Source of the DNA: GCA-002708145 sp045562755
Lineage (GTDB): Bacteria; Chloroflexota; Dehalococcoidia; Lucifugimonadales; Lucifugimonadaceae
Reading direction: 5' to 3'
Length of the DNA stretch: 64,000 nucleotides
Assembly: GCA_045562755.1 (NCBI GenBank)
Contig: JBJKVF010000006.1
Span: 682,001 to 746,000, forward strand
Shown here in pieces: positions 34,135 to 43,172 of this stretch. How positions within the stretch are numbered: position 1 is the stretch's first letter; each line of letters begins with the position of its first letter. The translations under genes and the position numbers were made by a program. Under the pieces are notes generated by a model. It was not told the origin of the DNA. It worked only from the letters and a program-made list of their open reading frames with translations, and made no database searches.

Positions 34135-35130
34135 ATGAAAGCAATGATTTGGCATGGAGGGGATAAATTTATACAAGAAACTATGGATGACCCAAAGGCT
34201 TTAGATCATCAAGTAGTAGTAAAAATTGATACTGTTGGAGTCTGTGGAACAGATGTACACATAACTCAAGGTTTGTTTCCAAAATCCCCCCCTTTAATTT
34301 TAGGTCATGAGGGATCAGGCACTATAGTAGATGTTGGGAAAAAAATAGATAAATCTAGATTAGGGCAAAGAGTAGTGATGGACACTACAAGCCATTGTAA
34401 TAATTGTTTTTCATGTTTAAACTGGTCAATTTCTAGGTGTGAAAATGCAGAATTTACATCGGGTATGTTTGCTGAATATGCTGTATGCCCTTCTCAGTCA
34501 GCTGTTATAATTCCAGAAACTTTAGATATTGAAAAAGCTAGCCTAACAGAGCCAGCATCATGTTGTCTTTCCGGTGCCCTTATGATGAAAACCAAAGAAG
34601 CAAAGCTAGGAGTTGTCATTGGTGGTGGAATAATGGGTCTTTTTACATTGGCATTCTTAAAAAATTTGGGTGTGGATAAAATGATAATGTCAGAACCTGT
34701 AAAAATAAGAAGAGAAATAGCTACTCAATTTGGAGCAGATCTTCTTCACGATCCAAATGATTGTGACCTAGAAAATTTTATTAAAGATAATAACAATGGT
34801 TGGGGGGCAGATATTTCTGTAGAGGCTGTAGGAAAACCAGGCCTAGTTGCAAAATGCATAGAAGTTGTTCGCCCCAGAGGGCAGGTTTTGATGATAGGAG
34901 TGAGCCCTAAGGGTTCAAATTTGCCGACAGATTTGTATGAAATGCATTATAAAGAAATTACAATAAAAGGTGCATTTGGGAGAGGAAATGTATTCAAAAG
35001 AACTCCAGAGGCAATTAGTAAATTAAACCTTGAAAATGTTATAAGTAAAGTGTATCCCTTAAGCAATACCCTCAAGGCAATTAATGACTCTTCAAAAGGT
35101 AAAGGAATTAAGTTTGTTATTAAACCTTAA
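34135..35130 (+). CDS. zinc-dependent alcohol/polyol dehydrogenase (MDR family)
   Basis: A 331-residue medium-chain dehydrogenase. Catalytic zinc ligands: Cys37 (Gly-Val-Cys-Gly-Thr-Asp), His58 and Glu59 (Gly-His-Glu-Gly-Ser-Gly). The structural zinc set is intact: Cys88, 91, 94 and 102. A Val-Ile-Gly-Gly-Gly-Ile-Met-Gly Rossmann motif follows. Closest groups are threonine/sorbitol/galactitol dehydrogenases. The ATG at 34135 has GGAG upstream; an earlier in-frame start lies inside leuS. The stop shares TTAA with the convergent FGGY kinase. Confidence 0.88.
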   Translation: MKAMIWHGGDKFIQETMDDPKALDHQVVVKIDTVGVCGTDVHITQGLFPKSPPLILGHEGSGTIVDVGKKIDKSRLGQRVVMDTTSHCNNCFSCLNWSISRCENAEFTSGMFAEYAVCPSQSAVIIPETLDIEKASLTEPASCCLSGALMMKTKEAKLGVVIGGGIMGLFTLAFLKNLGVDKMIMSEPVKIRREIATQFGADLLHDPNDCDLENFIKDNNNGWGADISVEAVGKPGLVAKCIEVVRPRGQVLMIGVSPKGSNLPTDLYEMHYKEITIKGAFGRGNVFKRTPEAISKLNLENVISKVYPLSNTLKAINDSSKGKGIKFVIKP

Positions 35131-36575
35131 TTAACAAAACTTTTACTAGCATCGAATATATCAGAGTATTTATTTATAGCAACGCCAGAACAAAGAGCAG
35201 CACCAATAGCTGCTTCTTCATTATTTTCACCCATATTAATACTCAAGCCAAATTTAGAACTTAGGGCATTTTGCAATAAAGTATTTTTCTTTAATCCATT
35301 ACCAGAACCTACTAAAAGATTTTTTTTATTTATACCGCATTTTAATGATTCCATATAAGCCTTGTGTAATTCAAATGCCATGGAATTAATTAACGCTAAT
35401 GTAATATTTTCTATTAAGAAATTTTCTTGTGTTATTTTATTTATTTTTCCCTTGGCCTTATAATTTTCTCTAGAACCTGTAAATAAAGCAGATACATTTA
35501 ATCCTGAAGAATCTTCTAAAGATTTATTGGCAAGATTAATAAGCTTTTCATATATTAAATCTGATTCAAGATTAATATCTGTCATATCAAAAATTAATCT
35601 TTGAACGAAATTTTTTAATACTCTGAATGTTCTTCCGCCAACTGTCCCTACTCCCGCTAATAAGTATCCATTTTGTATAAAAGGTCTTAATTCCAGCCAG
35701 GATCTAGGTGTAATTCTTTCATTAAAAACAGAAGTTTGCCCACCAGTTCCAACGTTAATTGCTACTGTGTCAGAATAATTATTAACTGTGCCTGCAAAAC
35801 TACATTGATGGTCTCCTGAAGCAATAGACACCGGTGTGCCTTCCTTAACATTTGTTTTTTCACTTATAAATTTAGTAACTTTTCCAATAATAGAACATGA
35901 GTTTTTTATTTTTAAAAATGATGATGCCTTAAGATTTAATGCATTAATTAAATCATAATTCCAATCATTTTTAATTAAGTTAAATACCCCCCAGCTTAAT
36001 GCATCTGTATGGTCGGTAACAGGGGTAGTGTTAGTTAATTTACTAGCAATAAATTCAGGTGCAGTACAACCAGTAAGTTTTTCATCAAGTTCTTTGTTTT
36101 TTTTTAGCCAAAATAATAATGGTGCAGTATACCCTGTGACTAAAGGGCAGCCGGTATTTTGAAAAAAAGGTAATTGGTTTTCACTCATCGTAGCACCACC
36201 CATTTCTGCCATAATCTCTATATAGGTTTTACTATTAAATCTTTCTTTGCATCTTTGGTCTTGCCAGGATATGAAATTCCCTACACCTTCATTATTTTTA
36301 TTAAAAAGTTGTAAACCTTGTTGCTGTCCAGTTATACCAATAGCTTCCGGTGATATATTTGATTTATCGATTATGGTTTTAATTGTTTCAACTACTCCAC
36401 TAAAAATCTTATCCATATTCCATTCTGAACGACCCAATTTTTTATCTTTAAATTTTGTTACCTCAGCAAGATTATTTACGGTCGAAGATTCAACAACTTT
36501 TCTTTTTTTTGTATCAATAATTATTGATGTTATCGAGGTTGAACCAACATCAATACCTAAAAAATAACTACTCAT
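35127..36575 (-). CDS. FGGY-family carbohydrate kinase (xylulokinase-like)
   Basis: A 482-residue sugar kinase. N-terminal Gly-Ile-Asp-Val-Gly-Ser-Thr-Ser binds phosphate, Gly-Ile-Thr-Gly-Gln-Gln-Gln-Gly and Asp-His-Thr-Asp-Ala-Leu contact the sugar, and Gly-Gly-Gln-Thr and Gly-Ser-Gly-Asn-Gly lie in the ATP-binding half. The substrate is probably a ketose or ketose-acid but cannot be fixed. It is the last gene of the minus-strand sugar-acid cluster and overlaps the upstream enolase paralog by 8 bases. Confidence 0.85.
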   Translation of the reverse strand: MSSYFLGIDVGSTSITSIIIDTKKRKVVESSTVNNLAEVTKFKDKKLGRSEWNMDKIFSGVVETIKTIIDKSNISPEAIGITGQQQGLQLFNKNNEGVGNFISWQDQRCKERFNSKTYIEIMAEMGGATMSENQLPFFQNTGCPLVTGYTAPLLFWLKKNKELDEKLTGCTAPEFIASKLTNTTPVTDHTDALSWGVFNLIKNDWNYDLINALNLKASSFLKIKNSCSIIGKVTKFISEKTNVKEGTPVSIASGDHQCSFAGTVNNYSDTVAINVGTGGQTSVFNERITPRSWLELRPFIQNGYLLAGVGTVGGRTFRVLKNFVQRLIFDMTDINLESDLIYEKLINLANKSLEDSSGLNVSALFTGSRENYKAKGKINKITQENFLIENITLALINSMAFELHKAYMESLKCGINKKNLLVGSGNGLKKNTLLQNALSSKFGLSINMGENNEEAAIGAALCSGVAINKYSDIFDASKSFVN

Positions 36576-37791
36576 CTTTCGGTAGGTTTGGAGAAAAAAA
36601 ATGTCTTACTTTTTGATCAGGGTCTCTAAAACCAACAGGCTCCCACTCATATGCTTCTGTACTTACTTCAACATGGACATCGGGTCTATCAAATACACTT
36701 TTCTTGAGTTTAGTTCCTAGTCCAGGTCCCTCAGGGGCGAGCAAGTAACCTTCCTTGATAACTATATTAGGTTCTATAAATTTATCGTACCAGCCCTTAT
36801 AATAAGCACGGTTTGTTTCTTGAAGCATAACATTTTGGCAGTTCATTGAAATATGAGCACAAGCAAAAACATTAATTGGACCTGTCCAATCATGAGGCGC
36901 AATAGGAGTTTGATAAGTATCTGCTAAGGTAGCAATTTTTTTGGTTTCAGATATACCTCCGGTCCAAATCAAATCTGGCATTACAATTTCAGCAGATCCA
37001 TTTTCTATATATTCTCTAAACTCATATCGTGTCATTAATCTTTCAGCTGCACATACAGGAGAGTTAATTTCTGAAGCTAATTTCAAATGTGATTTTGCAT
37101 TTAGGGGGTGTATCATTTCTTCTTGCCAAAAAATATTATATTCATCCATTGCTTTCCCAATTTTTATAGCTGGAGCTAAAGCCCATTGACCTGAACCATC
37201 ATGAGCTATTTCAATTTGATCTCCTAAGGCTTTCCTTTGTTTTTTTAATGGTTCAAGTGCTTGTTTTATTTCTTTTGAAGAAATAAAATTCCCGCCAGAT
37301 GATTCTGCATAATCGTTTAAATAATATGCTTTTACGACATCAATACCCTCATCTATGAGACTCTGAAGGAAACCTACAGGATCTTTTTTTTCAAACTCAT
37401 TATCCTGCCATTTTCCATAGCTTCCAACAGTATTATAGATTTTTATTTTGTTTCTTACTTTTCCACCAAGCAAATTATAAATTGGTTGATCTAACTCTTG
37501 ACCTACTAAATCCCATAAAGCTATATCTATTGCGGAAAGAGCTCTTAATTCTGCACCAGAATATGTAAAAATTCCGGACAACTTAAATAACTTCTCCCAT
37601 ATATCTTCTCTATCCATTGGATCTTTTCCAATTATTGAGGGTGCATATATTTCATGTATTACAGCAGAAACAGACTTAGGTAGATACCAGGTTTCACCAA
37701 GGCCAACTTTTCCAGAATCTGTGTGAATTCTGACCCAGGACATTTGCCAAAATTCATCTATATATATAGTTTCAACTTTAGTAATTTTCAT
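36568..37791 (-). CDS. enolase-superfamily sugar-acid dehydratase (paralog 2)
   Basis: A 407-residue MR/MLE-type enzyme: Asp198 (Ala-His-Asp-Gly), Glu224, Glu250 (Ala-Ala-Glu-Arg) and His300 (Ala-Pro-His-Asp-Trp) form the Mg2+/base set. The capping domain opens with Met-Lys-Ile-Thr-Lys-Val-Glu-Thr. The pattern is like galactonate/gluconate dehydratase-type members, and a dehydratase would feed the aldolase two genes upstream. Lies 3 bases after the FKBP gene. Confidence 0.85.
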   Translation of the reverse strand: MKITKVETIYIDEFWQMSWVRIHTDSGKVGLGETWYLPKSVSAVIHEIYAPSIIGKDPMDREDIWEKLFKLSGIFTYSGAELRALSAIDIALWDLVGQELDQPIYNLLGGKVRNKIKIYNTVGSYGKWQDNEFEKKDPVGFLQSLIDEGIDVVKAYYLNDYAESSGGNFISSKEIKQALEPLKKQRKALGDQIEIAHDGSGQWALAPAIKIGKAMDEYNIFWQEEMIHPLNAKSHLKLASEINSPVCAAERLMTRYEFREYIENGSAEIVMPDLIWTGGISETKKIATLADTYQTPIAPHDWTGPINVFACAHISMNCQNVMLQETNRAYYKGWYDKFIEPNIVIKEGYLLAPEGPGLGTKLKKSVFDRPDVHVEVSTEAYEWEPVGFRDPDQKVRHFFSPNLPKDE

Positions 37792-37794
37792 GGA

Positions 37795-38778
37795 CTATTT
37801 TATTGCTATAAGTTCTATATGAAATACCAGAGTAGCATATGGAGGGATAGTATTTCCAGCTCCTCGTTCTCCGTAACCGAGTTCTGGTGGAATCTCAACT
37901 CTTCTAATGCCGTTTACATTCATACCCAAAATTGCTTCTTTAAAGCCTTGAATTACTCCGTCAACTGGAAATTGAGACGATTCTTTTCTTGAGAATGAAG
38001 AGTCAAAAACACAACCATTCATCAACCAGCCAGTGTAATGAAGCTCAACTTCATCAAACTCATATGGAGATGCCCCATCTCCTATTTTAATGTCAGCTAT
38101 CTTTATACCTGAATCTTGAAGTAAAAATTTATCACTACCGATTTCTTCAAATTGTGGAGCATCCACAGGGTAGTCGCTGTTATCACAATCTTGCATATTA
38201 TTTTCAACCTCTTTCTTTATTTTTTCTGCTTCAGCAGTTGCTGTTGCGATTGCTTGTTCTGGGGTGAGTATATTTATGAGCTCTATTTGAAAAACTAAGT
38301 CGGTATTTGGTGGGATTATTGGAGGAGAGCCTGTTTCGCCATAAGCTAGACTTGATGGAATCTTAACCCTTTTTATACCTCCAGGGCTCATTGTTAACAT
38401 AGCATCGATCCAACCTGGAACAAGGTTTATCATTAACATTTCTTGTTCTCCTCCTCTTGAAAATGAGGAGTCAAATACACAACCATCAGGCAGCCATCCA
38501 ACATAATTCATTGTTACTAAATCTTGAATAGTTGGATTTTCACCATCACTTTTTTTTAATTCATATGTTCTAATTCCTGAGCTTTGAGTTATTAGCTCTG
38601 AGTCTAGAATATCGTCAAATGATGCAATTTCATCAGAAATATCATCATTTAGACAGAGGTCAGTATTTGGAGTTGGTTTAATTATTGGTATATCTATATT
38701 TTCTGGGTTTTTACCAGAAGCTTGACAGCCTGAAAATAATATTGATACCAAGGTAAAAAATAAGATTGTAACTTTCAT
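37795..38778 (-). CDS. lipoprotein with two FKBP-type peptidyl-prolyl isomerase domains
   Basis: A 327-residue exported protein. The signal ends in Leu-Phe-Ser-Gly-Cys18, a lipobox. Two tandem FKBP domains (about 60-170 and 215-327) each contain Gly-Cys-Val-Phe-Asp-Ser-Ser-Phe-Ser-Arg and a Tyr-Gly-Glu-x-Gly...Ile-Pro-Pro block. Each domain also has a Cys just before it and one in GCVF, so one disulfide per domain is possible. It would assist folding outside the membrane. It is 1 base from an aldolase and 3 from a dehydratase, unusual company. Confidence 0.88.
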   Translation of the reverse strand: MKVTILFFTLVSILFSGCQASGKNPENIDIPIIKPTPNTDLCLNDDISDEIASFDDILDSELITQSSGIRTYELKKSDGENPTIQDLVTMNYVGWLPDGCVFDSSFSRGGEQEMLMINLVPGWIDAMLTMSPGGIKRVKIPSSLAYGETGSPPIIPPNTDLVFQIELINILTPEQAIATATAEAEKIKKEVENNMQDCDNSDYPVDAPQFEEIGSDKFLLQDSGIKIADIKIGDGASPYEFDEVELHYTGWLMNGCVFDSSFSRKESSQFPVDGVIQGFKEAILGMNVNGIRRVEIPPELGYGERGAGNTIPPYATLVFHIELIAIK

Positions 38779-38779
38779 A

Positions 38780-39526
38780 TTATTTTTTTGTACTCTCTAT
38801 AAATTTTTTATAGCCTGATTCTATCCATGGTTGAACAGTAGTAGAAAAAACCTTTACACCTATATCAACAAACTTAGATACATTTTCTGTGGTTGCTAAT
38901 GAGCCTGCATTTTTTCCAGAAGCAACAATTCTCTCTAATGTATCCATAATTTTTTCTTGAACATCTGGATGTTGTGGATTACCAATATGCCCCATTGATG
39001 CAGCAAAATCAGAGGGAGCAACAAAAAATACATCAATTCCATCAACTTCTAGTATTTCATCTAAGTTTCTCCAGGCTTCAATATCTTCTAACAATACTAT
39101 AAGCATTGATTCATCATTCGCTTTTTCAAAATAATCACTAACGCCAAGACCCTGTCTACTAGTGAACATACCTCTTTTGCCAATCGGAGGAAACTTGCCG
39201 CCTTCAACAACGTTTAACGCCTCTTTAGCATTATTTACATGAGGAACAACTACTGCCTGGGCACCTCTATCTAATGTTCGATATATTAATCCTTGTTCGT
39301 TTTGATGAATTCTAGCAACTGAAGTCATTCCCCATATATCACATGCTCTAGTTAAGTTACCTAAATCAGATGCGTCTACTCCTCCATGCTCTCCCTCTAG
39401 CCAAATCCCATCAATTCCGATTGGCCCAATGGCATCTATATCGTCTGAGTTAGATACACCCATTAGGATTGTTACTATCTCATTATTTTTTAATTTTTCT
39501 TTTGCTTTATTTTTTCTTAATTGCAT
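38780..39526 (-). CDS. HpcH/HpaI aldolase family protein
   Basis: A 248-residue class II, metal-dependent aldolase of the family that includes 2-keto-3-deoxy-L-rhamnonate aldolase and 4-hydroxy-2-oxoheptanedioate aldolase. Leu-Glu-Gly-Glu-His-Gly-Gly-Val-Asp carries the conserved His, Arg-Gly-Ala-Gln-Ala-Val-Val-Val-Pro the central strand, and Leu-Glu-Asp-Ile-Glu and Ala-Pro-Ser-Asp-Phe-Ala the Mg2+ ligands. Together with the enolase-type dehydratases it fits a non-phosphorylative sugar-acid route giving pyruvate and an aldehyde. Confidence 0.87.
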   Translation of the reverse strand: MQLRKNKAKEKLKNNEIVTILMGVSNSDDIDAIGPIGIDGIWLEGEHGGVDASDLGNLTRACDIWGMTSVARIHQNEQGLIYRTLDRGAQAVVVPHVNNAKEALNVVEGGKFPPIGKRGMFTSRQGLGVSDYFEKANDESMLIVLLEDIEAWRNLDEILEVDGIDVFFVAPSDFAASMGHIGNPQHPDVQEKIMDTLERIVASGKNAGSLATTENVSKFVDIGVKVFSTTVQPWIESGYKKFIESTKK

Positions 39527-39642
39527 TGGTTTACTCTTTATAAATTAAATATATTTAAGAAATTCTACATCGATTATATGAATTTTGCCTTATTTAAAGT
39601 AACTATAAATCTTTTTCACAGTAAGTTTAATTGCCTTTTTTG

Positions 39643-40953
39643 CTACAAAGAAGGAGCTATAGTATATTTTTTTAACTTGCTCTCATCAATCTCTATTCCT
39701 AAGCCAGGACTTGAGGGTAATGAGTATGTTCCATTTTTAGCATCAAATTTTTCAGAAAGAATTTCGGATTTTACGGCATTACCCTGTTCTGAGTGCTCCA
39801 TAATAAGAAAATTAGGTGTGTTTATTGAGTATTGCAATGTTGCCGCTATTGCCACTATTCCGCCTCCACCTATATGAGGTGCAATAGGTATGTTGTACAA
39901 TTGAGCAATTGTTGCAATTTGTTTTCCTCCTGTTAGCCCTGTTCTTGCAATATCAGGCATCGAAATATCATATGCTCTTTTTTCAAAAATTTCTCGCATT
40001 TCATATTTTGTTCTAGTCCATTCTCCGTTTGCAATAGGAAGATCTAATGATGAAGATATTTCACATAATCCTGGTATATCAGTTGGATCTGAAGGAGACT
40101 CCAGCCACAAAAGGTTAAGTTTTTCTAGTTTTTTGCCCAATTTTATTGCATTATGAGTTTCAAATCCCATATGTACGTCAAGCATTAATCCAATTGAATT
40201 GCCTACTCTGTGACGAACTTCACTAACTATATCTACAATCTCTTCTAGGTTTCCTTTAAGGTGCATTTTTAAGTATTTGTACCCCTTAGAAACCGACCAT
40301 TCTGCCATATCGGCAACTTCTTCAGGCGTTGACCCACCAATACCATTGTACACAGTGACATTTTTTCTATGAATTCCTCCCATGGCTTGAGAAGTAGGCA
40401 TATTTAAAGACTTACCAATTGCATCCCATATGGCTATGTCAACACCACTTAATGCGTCTATATAAAAACCTGTGTAATGCCCGCGTTCTCTTTGAGCAGA
40501 ATAATTATTGTGCCAAATAGACTCTACATCATAAATATTTTTTTCCATAGTAAGAGGTGTAAGAATATCTTTTACGATGGTTGCAGTTGTATTCGGACTT
40601 ACGGGAGATTGCGCTTCTCCCCAGCCAACTATTCCTGTTTCTGTTTCAATTTTTATCACTGTAGTTTCGTGAGATTTAGAATATATTGATGTATTTGAAC
40701 TTTCATCTATGTAATATTCTCCCATATCTTTTATCGTAGAATTGTAAGTATCCATTGATTTTATTTCTAGATTACGTTTTGATTTTTCAGCGTTCTTTTT
40801 GATTGTAGATTTTGATCTCTTAATATCTTTACTTTTGTGCATTTTTTTTGTTGCAAGCATCGCAGTATTAATATTTTTTGTATTTATATTTCTTCCTGCA
40901 TCTGAATCATTATTAATTCTAATTGGAAATGCAGTGATTTCTTTGATTTTCAT
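39643..40953 (-). CDS. enolase-superfamily dehydratase with a basic N-terminal insert (paralog 3)
   Basis: A 436-residue MR/MLE-type protein. Lys229, Asp259, Glu285, Glu311 and His360 (Ala-Pro-His) are at the usual positions. Residues about 22-68 hold a Lys/Arg/Asn-rich stretch with no counterpart in the other four paralogs, splitting the capping domain's first strand from the rest. It starts 5 bases after paralog 4 and precedes the aldolase gene by 116 bases. Sugar-acid dehydration is the likely role; the substrate is unknown. Confidence 0.8.
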   Translation of the reverse strand: MKIKEITAFPIRINNDSDAGRNINTKNINTAMLATKKMHKSKDIKRSKSTIKKNAEKSKRNLEIKSMDTYNSTIKDMGEYYIDESSNTSIYSKSHETTVIKIETETGIVGWGEAQSPVSPNTTATIVKDILTPLTMEKNIYDVESIWHNNYSAQRERGHYTGFYIDALSGVDIAIWDAIGKSLNMPTSQAMGGIHRKNVTVYNGIGGSTPEEVADMAEWSVSKGYKYLKMHLKGNLEEIVDIVSEVRHRVGNSIGLMLDVHMGFETHNAIKLGKKLEKLNLLWLESPSDPTDIPGLCEISSSLDLPIANGEWTRTKYEMREIFEKRAYDISMPDIARTGLTGGKQIATIAQLYNIPIAPHIGGGGIVAIAATLQYSINTPNFLIMEHSEQGNAVKSEILSEKFDAKNGTYSLPSSPGLGIEIDESKLKKYTIAPSL

Positions 40954-40958
40954 TAAAT

Positions 40959-42116
40959 TTAACTCACTTTTGTTAGTTTTTCTTCAATAAGTTCAAACCC
41001 AAGGCCAGGTTTATCTGTTAAGTATAGCTCACCGTCTTTAATAAAATATGGCTCTTTCAAATATTTATTATGTTCGCTTATCAAGGTCAAAGCATGTTCA
41101 AGTCGATAAAAATTAGGTATTGATTTCATCACGTGAGCGGAGGCTAAAAATTCTATTGGCCCTCCAGGTACGATATGTGGGGATACAGGTATATAATATG
41201 CTTCAGCCATAGTTGAAATTTTTTTCAACTCAGATATACCCCCTGTCCATACCAAGTCAGGCATTATGAATTCAGCTAGATTATTTTGGAAAATTGGTAG
41301 AAAATCATATCTTGTATAGAGTCTCTCGCCAACACATATTGGAGCATTAGTATTTTCTTTAACTTGTTTCAAAGCGCTAATTCCCTCGGGAGGCAATGGT
41401 TCCTCAAACCATCCAATATTTGATCTTTCAAATAAATTATTGGATAGCCGTATTGCATTTGGGACATTATAGTGACCATGTGCGTCAATTAAAATTTCAA
41501 ATTTTGGGCCAACAGTTTCTCTTACAGCATCAACAATATCATATCCTTGTTCTTCCCCTTTTTGTGAAATAAATCCATCTTGATACATTGTGTGAAAAGG
41601 TGTCATTTCTAGAAAAGGGTCAAGCTTACAAGCCTCGTAATTTAGCCCTAATAAATTTTTCTTTGCAGCAGCAGCATAATCTTCAGGAGTGTAACAATCC
41701 GAGAACCACACATTACAATATAATCGAATTGAATCTCGATAGCTTCCTCCCAGTAAATCATAAATTGGCATATTAGAAGCTTTACCTTTTATATCCCATA
41801 AAGCAATATCAAAACCAGCAAGAAGCGAAGTTGTTATACCTCTTGAGCCCATGTAAGAAAATAATCTAAATAACTTATTCCATAATCGGTCTATATCCAT
41901 AGGGTTTTCACCTATAAAATTATTCTTTACCTCTTCTACTGCAGTAGTCATTAATTTTTCAGATATTTTTGCAGAAGTACCAACCTCTCCCCATCCATGG
42001 ATACCTTCATCTGTTTCAATTTTTATAAAAATCCAATTGGAGTTAGTTTTTGATAAAGCTTGACCCATACCCATATTAAAGCCTGCTGAATAAGTGGAAA
42101 TATTAGTTATTTTCAT
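40959..42116 (-). CDS. enolase-superfamily sugar-acid dehydratase (paralog 4)
   Basis: A 385-residue MR/MLE-type enzyme with Lys164, Asp211-Ala-His213, Glu238, Glu264 and His314 (Ser-Pro-His). The Asp-x-His pattern is typical of galactonate dehydratase-like members. Capping-domain residues Met-Gly-Met-Gly and Ser-Arg-Gly-Ile-Thr are present. It lies 21 bases after nudC and 5 before paralog 3. Confidence 0.85.
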   Translation of the reverse strand: MKITNISTYSAGFNMGMGQALSKTNSNWIFIKIETDEGIHGWGEVGTSAKISEKLMTTAVEEVKNNFIGENPMDIDRLWNKLFRLFSYMGSRGITTSLLAGFDIALWDIKGKASNMPIYDLLGGSYRDSIRLYCNVWFSDCYTPEDYAAAAKKNLLGLNYEACKLDPFLEMTPFHTMYQDGFISQKGEEQGYDIVDAVRETVGPKFEILIDAHGHYNVPNAIRLSNNLFERSNIGWFEEPLPPEGISALKQVKENTNAPICVGERLYTRYDFLPIFQNNLAEFIMPDLVWTGGISELKKISTMAEAYYIPVSPHIVPGGPIEFLASAHVMKSIPNFYRLEHALTLISEHNKYLKEPYFIKDGELYLTDKPGLGFELIEEKLTKVS

Positions 42117-42137
42117 ATAGATTTTTTCCTTTTAAAT

Positions 42138-43052
42138 TTAGTTAAAAGCCCATGCTTTTATTAGATGATGTGCAATAGCAATTGGTCCTGGTACATTAAT
42201 AATTTTCGATTTATTTTGTAACGCAAGAGTTACCTCTTTTTTTGAGAACCATTTTACGTCAGTCATCTCATTAGTATCAATTATAATTCTATCGCTAATA
42301 GCTTCAGCATGACAACCAATCATTAGTGATGAGGGAAAGGGCCATGGCTGAGAAGAATGATAAAGAATTTTTCCTACATCTAAGCCTGATTCTTCTTTTA
42401 CTTCTCTTCTTACAGCCTCTTCAATAGATTCTCCTTGGTCCATGAATCCTGCAAGGCATGAATAAAATCCATTTTTTTGTCTTAATCTTGTTTGGCCTAA
42501 AACACAGTTTTCATCCTTGTATACCAGCATTATTACAACGGGGTCAGTTCTTGGAAAATGTTCTATATTGCAATTTATACATTTTCTCATGATTCCACCT
42601 CTAAAAGTTTTTAGCTCATTACTACAACTTGAACAAAATTTATTCTTCTTATTCCACTCGATATTAGATTTAGCTTGAGCCAAAATTCCTGTTTCATGAT
42701 GTGAAATTTTTGTTGCAATTTCCCTACTCTCCATATGAATTAAATTTCTTTGCAGCTTCTGAAAATCAACTTTATTGTTTAAGCTAAAAGCGAAATTTGG
42801 TGATTGATTTTCATCAAAACCTAAAAAAAATGGTTCGATTATACTCAGATGTACTTTTATCTTGGAGAATTCAGTTTTATTTAGCCATCCTAATTTAGGA
42901 GTTTCTAAATTTTCAATTAGTGGATTTAGTTCAAAGAAAGGTAAAAATTTAGCTTTTTTACTTTCTAATAATTTATCTAACTTTTTTTCGTCATATCTTA
43001 TGCTATCGCCTCTATTTAGATTATTTCCCGTAAAAGTATGAATATTACTCAA
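42138..43052 (-). CDS. nudC: NAD(H) pyrophosphatase NudC
   Basis: A Nudix hydrolase that cleaves NADH and can remove NAD caps from RNA. The zinc ribbon is intact (Cys140, 143, 158, 161). The Nudix box runs from Gly202 to about 224 (Gly-Glu-Ser-Ile-Glu-Glu-Ala and Arg-Glu-Val-Lys-Glu-Glu), and the NudC-specific Ser-Gln-Pro-Trp-Pro-Phe-Pro lies at 234-240. Length 304 includes an N-terminal domain. It is the first gene of the minus-strand sugar-acid cluster, divergent from the YjhG-type gene. Confidence 0.93.
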   Translation of the reverse strand: MSNIHTFTGNNLNRGDSIRYDEKKLDKLLESKKAKFLPFFELNPLIENLETPKLGWLNKTEFSKIKVHLSIIEPFFLGFDENQSPNFAFSLNNKVDFQKLQRNLIHMESREIATKISHHETGILAQAKSNIEWNKKNKFCSSCSNELKTFRGGIMRKCINCNIEHFPRTDPVVIMLVYKDENCVLGQTRLRQKNGFYSCLAGFMDQGESIEEAVRREVKEESGLDVGKILYHSSQPWPFPSSLMIGCHAEAISDRIIIDTNEMTDVKWFSKKEVTLALQNKSKIINVPGPIAIAHHLIKAWAFN

Positions 43053-43172
43053 AATGCCCTCGTATGTTTGTTATATTTTTTCTAATCTTTTAATTTATTT
43101 CTTATTGCTGTGTTATATTTAGTTTATCAAGAAATTATATAAAACAAGATTAGAAAAAAATAAGGATAAAAT

